Assembly (NCBI GenBank): GCA_964518635.1
Contig: CAZFGK010000015.1
Coordinates: 1 to 64,000 of the forward strand
Reading direction: 5' to 3'
Origin: CAZFGK01 sp964518635
GTDB taxonomy: Bacteria; Zixibacteria; MSB-5A5; GN15; FEB-12
Length of the DNA: 64,000 nt
Part shown: positions 25,178-33,536 of the stretch, one piece after another
Layout: the number at the start of each line of letters is the position of its first letter
How positions within the stretch are numbered: the stretch's first letter is position 1
The notes under the pieces: model-generated
Told to the model about the DNA's origin: nothing
The model's database searches: none
What the model saw: the letters and a program-made list of their open reading frames with translations, nothing else
Position numbers and translations under genes: made by a program

Positions 25178-25747
25178 ATGCAACGACGCGAATTTCTGTC
25201 TTCGGCGGTTCAGGCAACCGCCGGACTTATTCTTGCCCCTTCACTCTTGCTCGCGCAGGAGAAACCAGCTTCAGATAGTGCGGTGGTTGAGAAAAAGAAA
25301 CCCGTTCGTCCACCGGCGATGAATCCGGATTTGGTGAAAGAGTTTGTCACCGCCGGTCACAATGACTTTGCGAAAGTCAAAGAGATGCTTGCCAGTGATC
25401 CCTATTTCGCGCTCGCTACTTGGGATTGGGGGGGCGGGGATTTCGAGACTGCGCTTGAAGGGGCCGGTCACATGGGGGAAAAAGAGATCGCGAACTATCT
25501 GATTGAAAACGGCGCACGTCCGAGCGTATTTGTACTCACGATGTTGGGTGCGACGGAGATTGTGAAAGGGATGATCGAAAAATATCCCGCACTGCTCAGG
25601 ACTCGCGGACCGCATGGATTTACACTGTGGCATCACGCGAGTAAGGGTGGAGCGGAATCGGCAGAACTGCTGAAGTATATCGAATCAAAAGGTGTGACAA
25701 AGCATCATCTGCCGCTATTCGGCGAAGATGGAAAGCCGAAGGGTTAG
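25178..25747 (+). CDS. Tat-exported ankyrin-like protein
   Basis: 189 residues from the ATG at 25178, 8 bp after AAGGAG. It begins MQRREFLSSAVQATAG, a twin-arginine signal, with a hydrophobic core and cleavage near LLAQ. The mature part has two or three ankyrin-like helical repeats (AGHNDFAKVKEMLASDP; GAGHMGEKEIANYLIENGA; LGATEIVKGMIEKYPALL; GFTLWHHASKGG). Homologues of this type appear in many environmental genomes as ankyrin-repeat proteins of unknown role; partners may be other secreted proteins. Confidence 0.7.
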   Translation: MQRREFLSSAVQATAGLILAPSLLLAQEKPASDSAVVEKKKPVRPPAMNPDLVKEFVTAGHNDFAKVKEMLASDPYFALATWDWGGGDFETALEGAGHMGEKEIANYLIENGARPSVFVLTMLGATEIVKGMIEKYPALLRTRGPHGFTLWHHASKGGAESAELLKYIESKGVTKHHLPLFGEDGKPKG

Positions 25748-25779
25748 AGAAGCATCAGGGACGAAACTGAGCAAGTGGC

Positions 25780-25855
25780 CCGACCGCGTAGGTCGGATTT
25801 CCGTGTGACTTAGATTTTAAGAAGCAGAAACACTGATCTGGTGATCAGGGCACCC
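25780..25855. repeat. short palindromic units
   Basis: CCGACC-GCGTA-GGTCGG (25780-25796) and CACTGATCTGGTGATCAGGG plus CACCC (25831-25855). The second belongs to the CCTGATCTGGTGATCAGGGC family seen at 27589 and, diverged, at 5751. Confidence 0.6.
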
Positions 25856-25944
25856 ATGCTGCATGTCCGTCATCTTCCGCCAATTCTTGTCTTGCCAACC
25901 AATAATTGCTATCTTTACGTCGCATAGAAAAAAGAGGAGGCAAG

Positions 25945-27042
25945 ATGAAAATTGCTCAGGAAACGCTGATTTCAAGAATCTCAGTGTGTGCGACAAGCAC
26001 AATTCTATGCTTATCAATCGCCATCTACCTCATCGTTGGAAGTTGCACTTCACGAAAATCCCCGACAGAACCAACAATCGAAATTCCCAGAGTCATGGCT
26101 GTTCTTACTGAAGATGGCACGATCTGGACGGTAGCTATTCCAGATGGCGCAATCCACATGTACGAGCCAATCCTCCCGGGAGCAGTCAGTTTGGCAGTAG
26201 CACCGAACGGGGATGCGCTCTACATCCGTTCACAGGATTCAATTATCCGCTTTTCATTTGCAGATCAGACTCGTCAGACGATTTATCGCTTTCCATCAAC
26301 AGACAGCGGATCCATTAAGATTGTTGGTGCAGGAACGCAACTGTTTGTTGGTGGATTTAGCACAAGAATCATTGACCTTGCGAATCATACCCTTCGGCAT
26401 GATTTCAGCAGGAGATCATATGATGTTGTCGAGTATTCAGGGAGCAGCAGACTTTTTATTGCATCTGATACGTCGTGGTTCTTGAATACTCAGACTGGAG
26501 ATACTAATTCAATCGCACGCTCCATAGGGCAGTATTATAGGAGAGGGCGTCCAATTGTCTCGTCACCTGATCCTGATAAAGTCATCGTTTATTATGTGTA
26601 CGACATATGTCTTACATCAATAGTAAGCTACCGATTGACTTCAAATATCAGAGATACCTTTCTTGATGTCTTTCCTGGTTCCGCAGATATTGCGGTTACC
26701 CCCGACAGCCGTCGTCTCTTTTACACCAACGCCTGGATCTGGTCTATCGACGATGGCATTAATTGCCGAGGAAAGAGCGGTCCTTCTTACCGAGTGTACG
26801 AGATGGATCCACTCACTTTCGAGACGATAGATACCATCATTGTTGGTGATTCTGCACTTCCAAGGAATTCAGGTGTGAACTTTGATGTTCACCGAGTAAA
26901 CGTAACGGGAGACGGGAACTATATTGTCGGGATGCCTTCATTACGAGTTGGATTTGTCATAATGGATGCTCAGGCAATGGCAGTTATTCGTAAGATAAGT
27001 CAGCTCGGTCTTGACCGCCCGATTTCAAGATCGATAAATTGA
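25945..27042 (+). CDS. lipoprotein with beta-propeller-like repeats
   Basis: 365 residues from the ATG at 25945, preceded by AAGAGGAGG. The start gives a lipoprotein signal with lipobox LIVGSC. The mature part is made of repeated WD/YVTN-like blades: short hydrophobic strands separated by Asp/Gly turns (PNGDALYIRSQDSIIRFSF; AGTQLFVGG; GSSRLFIASDT; PDSRRLFYTN). This suggests a seven-bladed propeller lipoprotein. No enzyme motif is seen, and the specific role is unknown. Confidence 0.7.
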   Translation: MKIAQETLISRISVCATSTILCLSIAIYLIVGSCTSRKSPTEPTIEIPRVMAVLTEDGTIWTVAIPDGAIHMYEPILPGAVSLAVAPNGDALYIRSQDSIIRFSFADQTRQTIYRFPSTDSGSIKIVGAGTQLFVGGFSTRIIDLANHTLRHDFSRRSYDVVEYSGSSRLFIASDTSWFLNTQTGDTNSIARSIGQYYRRGRPIVSSPDPDKVIVYYVYDICLTSIVSYRLTSNIRDTFLDVFPGSADIAVTPDSRRLFYTNAWIWSIDDGINCRGKSGPSYRVYEMDPLTFETIDTIIVGDSALPRNSGVNFDVHRVNVTGDGNYIVGMPSLRVGFVIMDAQAMAVIRKISQLGLDRPISRSIN

Positions 27043-27084
27043 TGCTTCGAGAGTGGAATTTCTTGTAAGGAGGGAACATACTTC

Positions 27085-27285
27085 ATGAACAGAGTATTAC
27101 TTTTGTTTCTTGCCCTTGTTGCGTCGTGCTGCAGTATAAGCGCACAGGACTCGACACACGTTGATTCAGTTTCCGTTCGAACTGATTTCATCCTGGTGCA
27201 AAGTGCATTTCCAGACTCCGCCGAGATTGATTCTCTGATTCTTGCAGAGTACGGCTGGGTGGCACACCCATTCTTATGGGTGTGA
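27085..27285 (+). CDS. small exported protein, 3' end overprinted by a repeat
   Basis: 66 residues with a strong RBS (AAGGAGGGAA, 27067-27076) and a signal peptide (MNRVLLLFLALVASC, then SISAQ). The last ten codons (GWVAHPFLWV, stop) are read from a hairpin repeat at 27256-27286, so a longer original gene was probably truncated when the repeat arrived, or the reading stops by chance. The cysteine pair near residue 16 could alternatively be a lipobox. Function unknown. Confidence 0.5.
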   Translation: MNRVLLLFLALVASCCSISAQDSTHVDSVSVRTDFILVQSAFPDSAEIDSLILAEYGWVAHPFLWV

Positions 27286-27286
27286 A
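27256..27286. repeat. hairpin repeat, left copy of an inverted pair
   Basis: TGGGTGG followed by the hairpin CACACCCAT-TCTT-ATGGGTGTG and AA. Its inverted partner is at 27442-27472. Confidence 0.75.
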
Positions 27287-27441
27287 TCAGTGGCGTGGTC
27301 TTCAAATTTTTTGGCGAACAAGACGAAAGGAGAATATCCTGTAGCCATAATTCTACGAGCGCAAAACACATTATGAAATTAGCTCTGCCTCCAAGCATGA
27401 ACTTAGACGTAACATCAATGAGTGCAGGAGGCATCATCGAC

Positions 27442-27472
27442 TTCACACCCGTCAGAACGGGTGTGCCACCCA
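27442..27472. repeat. hairpin repeat, right copy of an inverted pair
   Basis: Read on the minus strand it is TGGGTGG, CACACCCGT-TCTG-ACGGGTGTG, AA: the same as the left copy except for an A-T to G-C change in both stem arms and loop differences. The 155 bp between the two copies hold no supported gene. Confidence 0.75.
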
Positions 27473-27491
27473 CCGAAGATTGAGGAAAGAA

Positions 27492-27617
27492 GACCCTTCG
27501 ACAAGCTCAGGGTGACAAGAGGGGCACAGGTTGACAAGAGGGCAGACCGGGAGGTCTGCCGCCCACGAGATTTATTGAAGAAGCGGGAACCCTGATCTGG
27601 TGATCAGGGCCACCAAA
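27492..27617. repeat. palindromic repeat block before the rplS terminator
   Basis: Reverse-oriented HPEPVEG-type unit GACCCTTCGACAAGCTCAGG (27492-27516), GGGCAGACCGGGAGGTCTGCC (27540-27567) and ACCCTGATCTGGTGATCAGGG plus CCACCAA (27589-27617). Same families as at 5533-5882. Confidence 0.75.
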
Positions 27618-27649
27618 TAACAAGGTTTGCATTTTATCCCCCCAACCGA

Positions 27650-27680
27650 AAAAAAACGCCCCGATTGCTCAGGGCGTTTT
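27650..27680 (-). terminator. terminator of the rpsP-rplS operon
   Basis: AACGCCC / GGGCGTT stem around TGAGCAATCG (minus-strand reading), followed by eight T. It lies 33 bp after the rplS stop. Confidence 0.85.
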
Positions 27681-27712
27681 CTATTTTCTTGCAGTTACGA
27701 AACTACTGCGAA

Positions 27713-28072
27713 CTACTTCTTTGAATCGTCGGCGAGCTGCTCTTTGATACGAGCAGACTTGCCAGTCAGATTACGCAGGTAGTAGAGCTTGGCGCGACGG
27801 ACACGTCCGCTGCGATCTTTCTCCACCTTCGCGATATTCGGTGACAGAAACGGAAACGTACGTTCGACGCCAATTCCATTGGAGATCTTGCGCACCGTAA
27901 AGGTCTCACCAGTGCCGGAGCCCGAACGACCGATGACAATCCCCTGGAAGACCTGAATACGTTCCTTGTCCCCTTCTTTAATCTTCACATGCACCTTAAT
28001 GGTGTCACCCGGATGAAAAGCAGGGATATCATCCCGCTTATATTGATTCTCAATGAACGTAATCTGGCGCAT
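27713..28072 (-). CDS. rplS: ribosomal protein L19
   Basis: 119 residues, standard for L19, a 50S protein at the 30S interface. The conserved PGDTIKVHVKIKEG, FQGIVIGRSGSG and SGRVRRAKLYYLRN segments are present. GAAGGAG precedes the ATG. Last gene of rpsP-rimM-trmD-rplS, followed by a strong terminator. Confidence 0.97.
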   Translation of the reverse strand: MRQITFIENQYKRDDIPAFHPGDTIKVHVKIKEGDKERIQVFQGIVIGRSGSGTGETFTVRKISNGIGVERTFPFLSPNIAKVEKDRSGRVRRAKLYYLRNLTGKSARIKEQLADDSKK

Positions 28073-28138
28073 TCGCTACTCCTTCGTGATATGTTCAACT
28101 TTTCAATTCGTATTCATGACGTCGCAAGTGTGACGTTT

Positions 28139-28906
28139 CTATCTCTTCTTCTCAGCTGCAGACTGTTCTGTGCTGAGTGATTTTCTGTCCTTCTCATCCA
28201 ACGGTGCCCTCTCAAGCAGATCAGGGCGATTCTGCTGGCACTTACGAAGTGCTGCGCTGCGTCGATATGCGCTGATCACCGCATGATTCCCACTTTGCAA
28301 TTCAGCGGGGATTTCGATCCCCGCGTACTCCGCCGGTCGGGTATAGACCGGTGTGCCGACGATGTCGTCGATATGTGAATCCTGCAATGCCGACTGAAAA
28401 TTGCCGAGTACTTTCGGAATCAATCGAGCGATGGCATCGACCATCACTGCTGCCGCCGGTTCACCACCGGTCAGGACATAGTCTCCGATCGAGACTTCAT
28501 CGATGTCATACAGTTCTAGAATTCGTTCATCGACACCGAGGTAATGTCCGCAGATCATCGTCACTCGCTCACAAAGTGAGTAGGAGATCGCACGTTCCTG
28601 ATTAAACAGCAGCCCTGCGGCTGAAGTCAGGATGACTCGCTCTCGTATATTTCTCTCGCTGGCCGGTTTTTTGTGCTGATAGCCGAGGGATTGCAGACAG
28701 CGATCAAGTGGTTCTACTTTGAGCACCATGCCACCGCCACCTCCTGCCGGAGTGTCATCGACGGTGCGATGCTTGTCGATTGCAAAGTCACGCAGTTGGA
28801 TGATACTGATGTCAAAGAGCCGATTGCTCTGCGCTTTTCCCAGAAGTGACTGCGCAAGTGACTGCGTGAAGTAGTCCGGGAAGAGCGTAATTATTTCAAA
28901 TTTCAT
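28139..28906 (-). CDS. trmD: tRNA (guanine-N1)-methyltransferase
   Basis: 255 residues. Methylates G37 of tRNAs reading CNN codons, preventing frameshifts. The SPOUT trefoil-knot motifs are intact: ICGHYLGVDERI, DEVSIGDYVLTGGEPAA and DDTPAGGGGGMVLKVEP. It sits between rimM and rplS as in most bacteria; the 66-bp gap to rplS contains an L19 ribosome-binding site. Confidence 0.97.
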   Translation of the reverse strand: MKFEIITLFPDYFTQSLAQSLLGKAQSNRLFDISIIQLRDFAIDKHRTVDDTPAGGGGGMVLKVEPLDRCLQSLGYQHKKPASERNIRERVILTSAAGLLFNQERAISYSLCERVTMICGHYLGVDERILELYDIDEVSIGDYVLTGGEPAAAVMVDAIARLIPKVLGNFQSALQDSHIDDIVGTPVYTRPAEYAGIEIPAELQSGNHAVISAYRRSAALRKCQQNRPDLLERAPLDEKDRKSLSTEQSAAEKKR

Positions 28907-28953
28907 TTTCGTAAGACATCGGGCAACAGCCGTCGCCGGATGTCATCACTCTC

Positions 28954-29571
28954 TTAGTCGATATGCAGCGGCGCAACGGTATCAAAGATCCCAGCTGGTT
29001 TCACCGTGATGATCTTCGCTGCCACGTCTATGTTCAAAACAAATGTCGTGACTGCCGGAAACAGAACCGTCGCGCCAAGCGGCGTGCGAACAAGGTAGGC
29101 ATCATTCGCCGGATATCGTTCCACTTCTTCAACCTCGCCGAGTTCCTTACCTGATTCATCGACGACCTTGCAACCGACGAGGTCAAAAAGATAGAAGTGC
29201 CCATCGGGTGGCTTCGCGATTTCAGTCGATAACACCGTGATCACGCCGTGAGTCAGTGGTGCTACCGATTCGGGGCTATCGAAACCCTCCAGTTTGACCA
29301 CTGGTCGTCCGCCGATCGCTTCGATCTGTTCGATCTTAATAGTCTCAAGCGGTGACAACCACCAGCGATGTCCGCGCTGAAAGGTCAGCTCGGTCATATC
29401 GAAAAAACGTTCAGGGAAATCGGTGTTCGGGGTAATATAGATCTCCCCGTCAAGCCCTCGTGGTCGACCAAACTTGCCGACCACAATTCGCCCGTCGAGA
29501 TAGGTCTCATCGACTCTCTCACTCTGGACTGGCGGATTCTTTCCTGCGTGTTTCTTCACCGTTGCAAGCAT
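28954..29571 (-). CDS. rimM: 16S rRNA processing protein RimM
   Basis: 205 residues, a little longer than usual because of about 25 extra N-terminal residues (MLATVKKHAGKNPP...) before the RimM core VVGKFGRPRGLDGEIYI. The C-terminal PRC-barrel (FYLFDLVGCKVVDESGKELG, then AYLVRTPLGATVLFPAV) is intact. RimM binds S19 and helps 30S maturation. It lies 41 bp after rpsP. Confidence 0.93.
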   Translation of the reverse strand: MLATVKKHAGKNPPVQSERVDETYLDGRIVVGKFGRPRGLDGEIYITPNTDFPERFFDMTELTFQRGHRWWLSPLETIKIEQIEAIGGRPVVKLEGFDSPESVAPLTHGVITVLSTEIAKPPDGHFYLFDLVGCKVVDESGKELGEVEEVERYPANDAYLVRTPLGATVLFPAVTTFVLNIDVAAKIITVKPAGIFDTVAPLHID

Positions 29572-29612
29572 CTGTCTGGGTGTGTCGCTTTACTTTCGTT
29601 CTTCGAGCAATC

Positions 29613-29984
29613 TCAGCTTGCGGCTTCAGCCGTTGCTAAGGTTGCCTTTTTCATGCGACGGGTTTTCTTCTTCCGTTCGGTGATCGTGCCGCGGACGTTG
29701 ATCGCCGAGACATCCTCACCTTTACGGGCGCGAAGATACTTTTCGGTGAAGCCAACCTGCGTCAGAAGAGTGCCGACAGTCTCCGACGGAATCGCACCCT
29801 GATCGAGCCAATGGGAGAGCTTTACTTCTTCCAATGTGACCGCGGCTGGTTTCAGAATCGGATTGTAGGTGCCGAGCACTTCAAGAAAACGACCATCACG
29901 TGCGAAACGTTCGTCCGCAGCGACGATACGATAGTACGGGCGTTTTTTCGCACCCATGCGACGAAGACGGAGATGTACTGCCAA
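29613..29984 (-). CDS. rpsP: ribosomal protein S16
   Basis: 123 residues with the canonical MAVHLRLRRMGAKKRPYYRI start and SHWLDQGAIPSETV; the last 40 residues are a basic Lys/Arg/Ala-rich tail beyond the usual 80-90. The start codon is TTG at 29984, supported by AAGGAGG 8 bp upstream and the exact family N-terminus. The KH-domain (YlqC) gene that commonly follows rpsP is absent; rimM comes next. Confidence 0.96.
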   Translation of the reverse strand: MAVHLRLRRMGAKKRPYYRIVAADERFARDGRFLEVLGTYNPILKPAAVTLEEVKLSHWLDQGAIPSETVGTLLTQVGFTEKYLRARKGEDVSAINVRGTITERKKKTRRMKKATLATAEAAS

Positions 29985-30063
29985 GAGATGCCTCCTTAAG
30001 GCCTGTGCAATATTGTTATTCTATTCAATTTCATTTCAAACCGGATGGTCACAACCGCGAGCA

Positions 30064-31395
30064 CTATTTTCCTGCTCTCAGTGTTTTCGCCATCTGGGCT
30101 ATGCGACCCTTATCACGGGCGATGCCGCCAAACATCCTCTGCATCTGAGTGAACTGATTGAGCAGGGCATTAATCTCCTGCACGCTGGTTCCTGATCCGG
30201 TTGCGATGCGTCGCTTACGGGATCCATCGATGATCTTCGGACGTGATCGCTCTTTCATTGTCATTGAGCGGATGATCGCCAGAATGCGGTCGAGTTCTTT
30301 ATCGTCGACATCAACATTCTTGACCGCTTTTCCCATACCCGGAATCATGCCGAGGACTGATTGCAATGGGCCGAGTTTCTTGATCTGAAGAATCTGTTTC
30401 TGGAAATCATTCAGATCGAAAGTCGCGGTCATCAGTTTCTGCTGCATATCGACCGCAGTATCCCGGTCGATCTCTTCCTGTGCTTTCTCAACAAGGGAGA
30501 CAATATCTCCCATCCCAAGAATACGAGAGGCAAGACGATCAGGATGGAATGGTTCGAGATCGGTCAGTTTTTCACCGGTGGAGATCAGCTTAATTGGGCA
30601 GCCGGTAATTTTTCGAATCGAGAGTGCCGCACCACCGCGGGCATCACCGTCAAGCTTGGTCATTGCAACGCCGGTCAACTGAAGTTTCATATTAAACTTC
30701 TCAGCGACACCGAGAGCATCCTGTCCGGTCATGGCGTCAACCACGAGGATAATCTCCTGTGGGCGGGCGATACGCTTGATCTCTTCCAGCTCCTGCATGA
30801 GAGGGGCATCAATCGCCAATCGTCCGGCAGTATCTAAAATCGCGAGATCGATAAAGTTCTTCGAGGCCCAACTGATTGCCTGCTTGCAGATCTCCTGCGG
30901 CGAGCTGTTCTCGAGTGAAAACGAGGGGACTTCAATCGACTCCGCCAACACCTGCAACTGCTTCACCGCCGCCGGGCGATAAATATCGGCGGCAACGAGG
31001 AGCGGCTTTTTTCCTTTTTTCTTCGCTTGCAGCGCAAGCTTTCCGGCGAGGGTGGTTTTTCCTGAACCCTGCAAGCCACACAGCATGTAAACTGTCGGCA
31101 TCTTCTCAAGCGGTGCCATGGTTGAAGTGGTACTGCCCAGAAGTGCGACGAGTTCATCGTGCACGATCTTGACTACCTGCTGACCGGGATCAACCGATTG
31201 CAAGACGGTGGTGCCGATTGACTTCTCTTCAACATTCTTGATGAAATCGCGCACGACTTTGTAATGGACATCCGCTTCAAGCAGTGCCTGTCGTACCTCT
31301 TTCATCGCATCGCGGATATTTGCATCGGTCAATCGACCATGCCCGCGAAGACGCTTGAAAGTCGCTTCGAGTTTTTCTGTTAATGCCGCAAACAT
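30064..31395 (-). CDS. ffh: signal recognition particle protein
   Basis: 443 residues. The GTPase of SRP that targets inner-membrane proteins cotranslationally. N domain (1-90), G domain with GLQGSGKTTLAGKLA (near 107), DTAGR (near 188) and TKLDGDARGG (near 246), then the Met-rich M domain (about 300-430). It starts at ATG 31395 and is separated from rpsP by 79 bp, so it is probably the first gene of this minus-strand block. Confidence 0.97.
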   Translation of the reverse strand: MFAALTEKLEATFKRLRGHGRLTDANIRDAMKEVRQALLEADVHYKVVRDFIKNVEEKSIGTTVLQSVDPGQQVVKIVHDELVALLGSTTSTMAPLEKMPTVYMLCGLQGSGKTTLAGKLALQAKKKGKKPLLVAADIYRPAAVKQLQVLAESIEVPSFSLENSSPQEICKQAISWASKNFIDLAILDTAGRLAIDAPLMQELEEIKRIARPQEIILVVDAMTGQDALGVAEKFNMKLQLTGVAMTKLDGDARGGAALSIRKITGCPIKLISTGEKLTDLEPFHPDRLASRILGMGDIVSLVEKAQEEIDRDTAVDMQQKLMTATFDLNDFQKQILQIKKLGPLQSVLGMIPGMGKAVKNVDVDDKELDRILAIIRSMTMKERSRPKIIDGSRKRRIATGSGTSVQEINALLNQFTQMQRMFGGIARDKGRIAQMAKTLRAGK

Positions 31396-31675
31396 GTGTT
31401 CAAATCAGTCGTTCGTCGCACCATTTCATTTTTTCACTGTCGTTATTTTTCATACCAGAAAACACCCCGGATGATAGAAGTAGATTACCTATGGCAATCG
31501 GGGGGTGTAAAAAGGCAGATTCGGAATATAGCAGCTGGCTTGTGAGAGGCAAGGGTTCGAATGGAACTCCTGAAGAAGTTCATAGAGACCGAGAGTTAGT
31601 CAAATCTCGTTGCGGGGGAATGAGTTAGCAAGAGCACCATAGATGCAGTCACGTAAGTCATTTATAGGGAATGAC

Positions 31676-32542
31676 TTATATAGATATAAGACCGTGCTTA
31701 GCGTACCATTTTCGGCGAAGTCCATCGACCTGAAGGTAGGAGCCATCCTTCAAAGCGACATGGTCAGCACCCGGGAGTACCACCAATTCATGTGGAACTC
31801 CCGCTTTTGTCAGGGAATCGGCAGCAAGATCCGACTGAGAAAGGGGGACAACGGTGTCGGCATCCCCGTGGAGAAGGAGGATTGAAGAACTTTTCGATAC
31901 TGTGCTCGCAAAGTGAGTCATTGATCGAAGGTCAAGGCCACGCTCTCTTTCAACCACTGACAGATCGCCAAGATACTGATCGATCAATTCCTGAAAGCGT
32001 GGTTTCGCCGTCACCAATGCTCGCAGATCAGCGATTCCGGCATGAATGACGACCGCGGAAATGTCAGAGAACATGGTCAACAACCGGTAAGTAGTCATAC
32101 CCCCACGTGATGCCCCTTCAAGCGCACAACGACTTGGATCACATTCAGGAATATCGAGGGCGACTTCGCGGAGATGAAACGCATCCCGGACATCCTCCCC
32201 CCCCCAGTCTTCCACCCCTTCACTCCCTTTATTGCCGCGGTATTGGCTAGCGAGGACCACCATCCCCCAGGAGGCAGCAATCCCAAGAATCAAATAGGCA
32301 GTGAGGTCATCGATTGAGCCACGATCCCCATTCCCGCCACGATTCCAGATCAGAAGTGGGAGCTTTCCGTCAATTCGGCGAGGGAGTGCCAGATAACCGG
32401 CAACACGAAGCCCGTCGCTTAGATACCAGATTCGTTCGACTTGTACATTCTCGAAATGAGATGGATCATACAAACGATCAGCAGCGATCTGCTGGAATCT
32501 TGTGAGATGAATCGGATGACGCTCAAGCAGCAGACGGGACAT
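31676..32542 (-). CDS. S9-type alpha/beta hydrolase (prolyl oligopeptidase family)
   Basis: 288 residues. The oxyanion strand LLIWNRGGNG, nucleophile motif EGASRGG (GxSxG, Ser near 144), aspartate in LLHGDADTVVP and histidine in LPGADHVALKD form a complete triad. The short N-terminus lacks the propeller of true prolyl oligopeptidases, so it is a single-domain hydrolase or esterase; no signal peptide. It is divergent from the menaquinone operon and ends beside an AAGTCATT/AATGACTT inverted repeat (31655-31677). Confidence 0.8.
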   Translation of the reverse strand: MSRLLLERHPIHLTRFQQIAADRLYDPSHFENVQVERIWYLSDGLRVAGYLALPRRIDGKLPLLIWNRGGNGDRGSIDDLTAYLILGIAASWGMVVLASQYRGNKGSEGVEDWGGEDVRDAFHLREVALDIPECDPSRCALEGASRGGMTTYRLLTMFSDISAVVIHAGIADLRALVTAKPRFQELIDQYLGDLSVVERERGLDLRSMTHFASTVSKSSSILLLHGDADTVVPLSQSDLAADSLTKAGVPHELVVLPGADHVALKDGSYLQVDGLRRKWYAKHGLISI

Positions 32543-32765
32543 GTTGCCAAGCTAGCTGAGAAATGCAATTCCTGCCAGTAGTGAGGATTGAGATTGGCGC
32601 GACGAAATTGCCCGACTATATTATTTTTTGCAGGATTCGAATGGCATGTGTTGATTTCTTGATTTAACTCCATTCGTTTCTGATTGAACAGACCAAAAAG
32701 AGGAAGTTACAAGAAGGAGCGCCGCTCTGGATTGATGATCCAGCGTACTCTTTCTTTTGTCGTCT

Positions 32766-33536
32766 ATGTCACCTGTGAGTTCTGAAAGTGTGATGACAAG
32801 AGATTCCATGCCAAATCGGATCACCGGAACAGATGTACCGTCCGCTGGCACCGAACCATCGTGGAAACTATTTGACCGGATCGCGCATCGGTATGATCCG
32901 TTGAATCGTCTGCTATCATTTGGCACTGATCAGTCATGGCGCAAAAAATTAGTCCAGTACCTACCGGACGGTCCGATTCATCTTCTTGATATGGCGACTG
33001 GTACCGGCGATCAGCTCCTGATGCTCGCATCGCTGCGCTCCGATCTGACGGGCGTCGGCATTGATCCCTCTCGCGAGATGCTCGCGATTGCTCCAGCCAA
33101 AGCAGAGAAGGCAGGTTTGCAAAGGCGACTTTCATTCTTGCACGGAGCCGCGGAATCGATTCCATTTCCGGATGGAAGCTTTGATGCCGTCACGATCAGT
33201 TTTGGAATTCGTAACGTGGTTGATTTGCGTGGATCATTGCGTGAAATGACACGCGTGCTACGCTCGAATGGGCGATTGATCATTCTAGAATTCTCGCTCC
33301 CGTCGAATCCCATGCTGCGGTTTGGCTACTTGCTTTATTTTCGGCATATCCTCCCGCGACTTGGCGGTCTGATTTCAGGCGACCCAACTGCCTATCGCTA
33401 TCTGAACAAGACCGTCGAGAGTTTTCCCTATGGAGATTCTTTCGCTGCAATTTTGCGGGAGATCGGTCTTGAAAAAGTTACAACCACTCCACTCACCTTC
33501 GGCGTTGCGACTATCTATTGCGGAGTCAAATCGTGA
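32766..33536 (+). CDS. menG: demethylmenaquinone methyltransferase
   Basis: 256 residues (UbiE/MenG family), the last step of menaquinone synthesis. FDRIAHRYDPLNRLLSFGTD and LLDMATGTGDQLL (SAM motif I), DAVTISFGIRNVVD and the GRLIILEFSLP segment are diagnostic. I took the ATG at 32766; an upstream TTG (32757) and ATGs at 32793 and 32808 are alternatives since no clear RBS decides. First gene of the men operon. Confidence 0.93.
   Translation: MSPVSSESVMTRDSMPNRITGTDVPSAGTEPSWKLFDRIAHRYDPLNRLLSFGTDQSWRKKLVQYLPDGPIHLLDMATGTGDQLLMLASLRSDLTGVGIDPSREMLAIAPAKAEKAGLQRRLSFLHGAAESIPFPDGSFDAVTISFGIRNVVDLRGSLREMTRVLRSNGRLIILEFSLPSNPMLRFGYLLYFRHILPRLGGLISGDPTAYRYLNKTVESFPYGDSFAAILREIGLEKVTTTPLTFGVATIYCGVKS

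Noticed and set aside
27290..27440. Gene between the inverted hairpin repeats
   Set aside because: Short frames only, no RBS in a convincing position, no recognisable protein.
31500..31600. tRNA-like T-arm (GGGTTCGAA) near 31550
   Set aside because: No D-arm, anticodon arm or acceptor stem of the right length could be drawn around it; only about 18 nt separate the would-be D and T regions.
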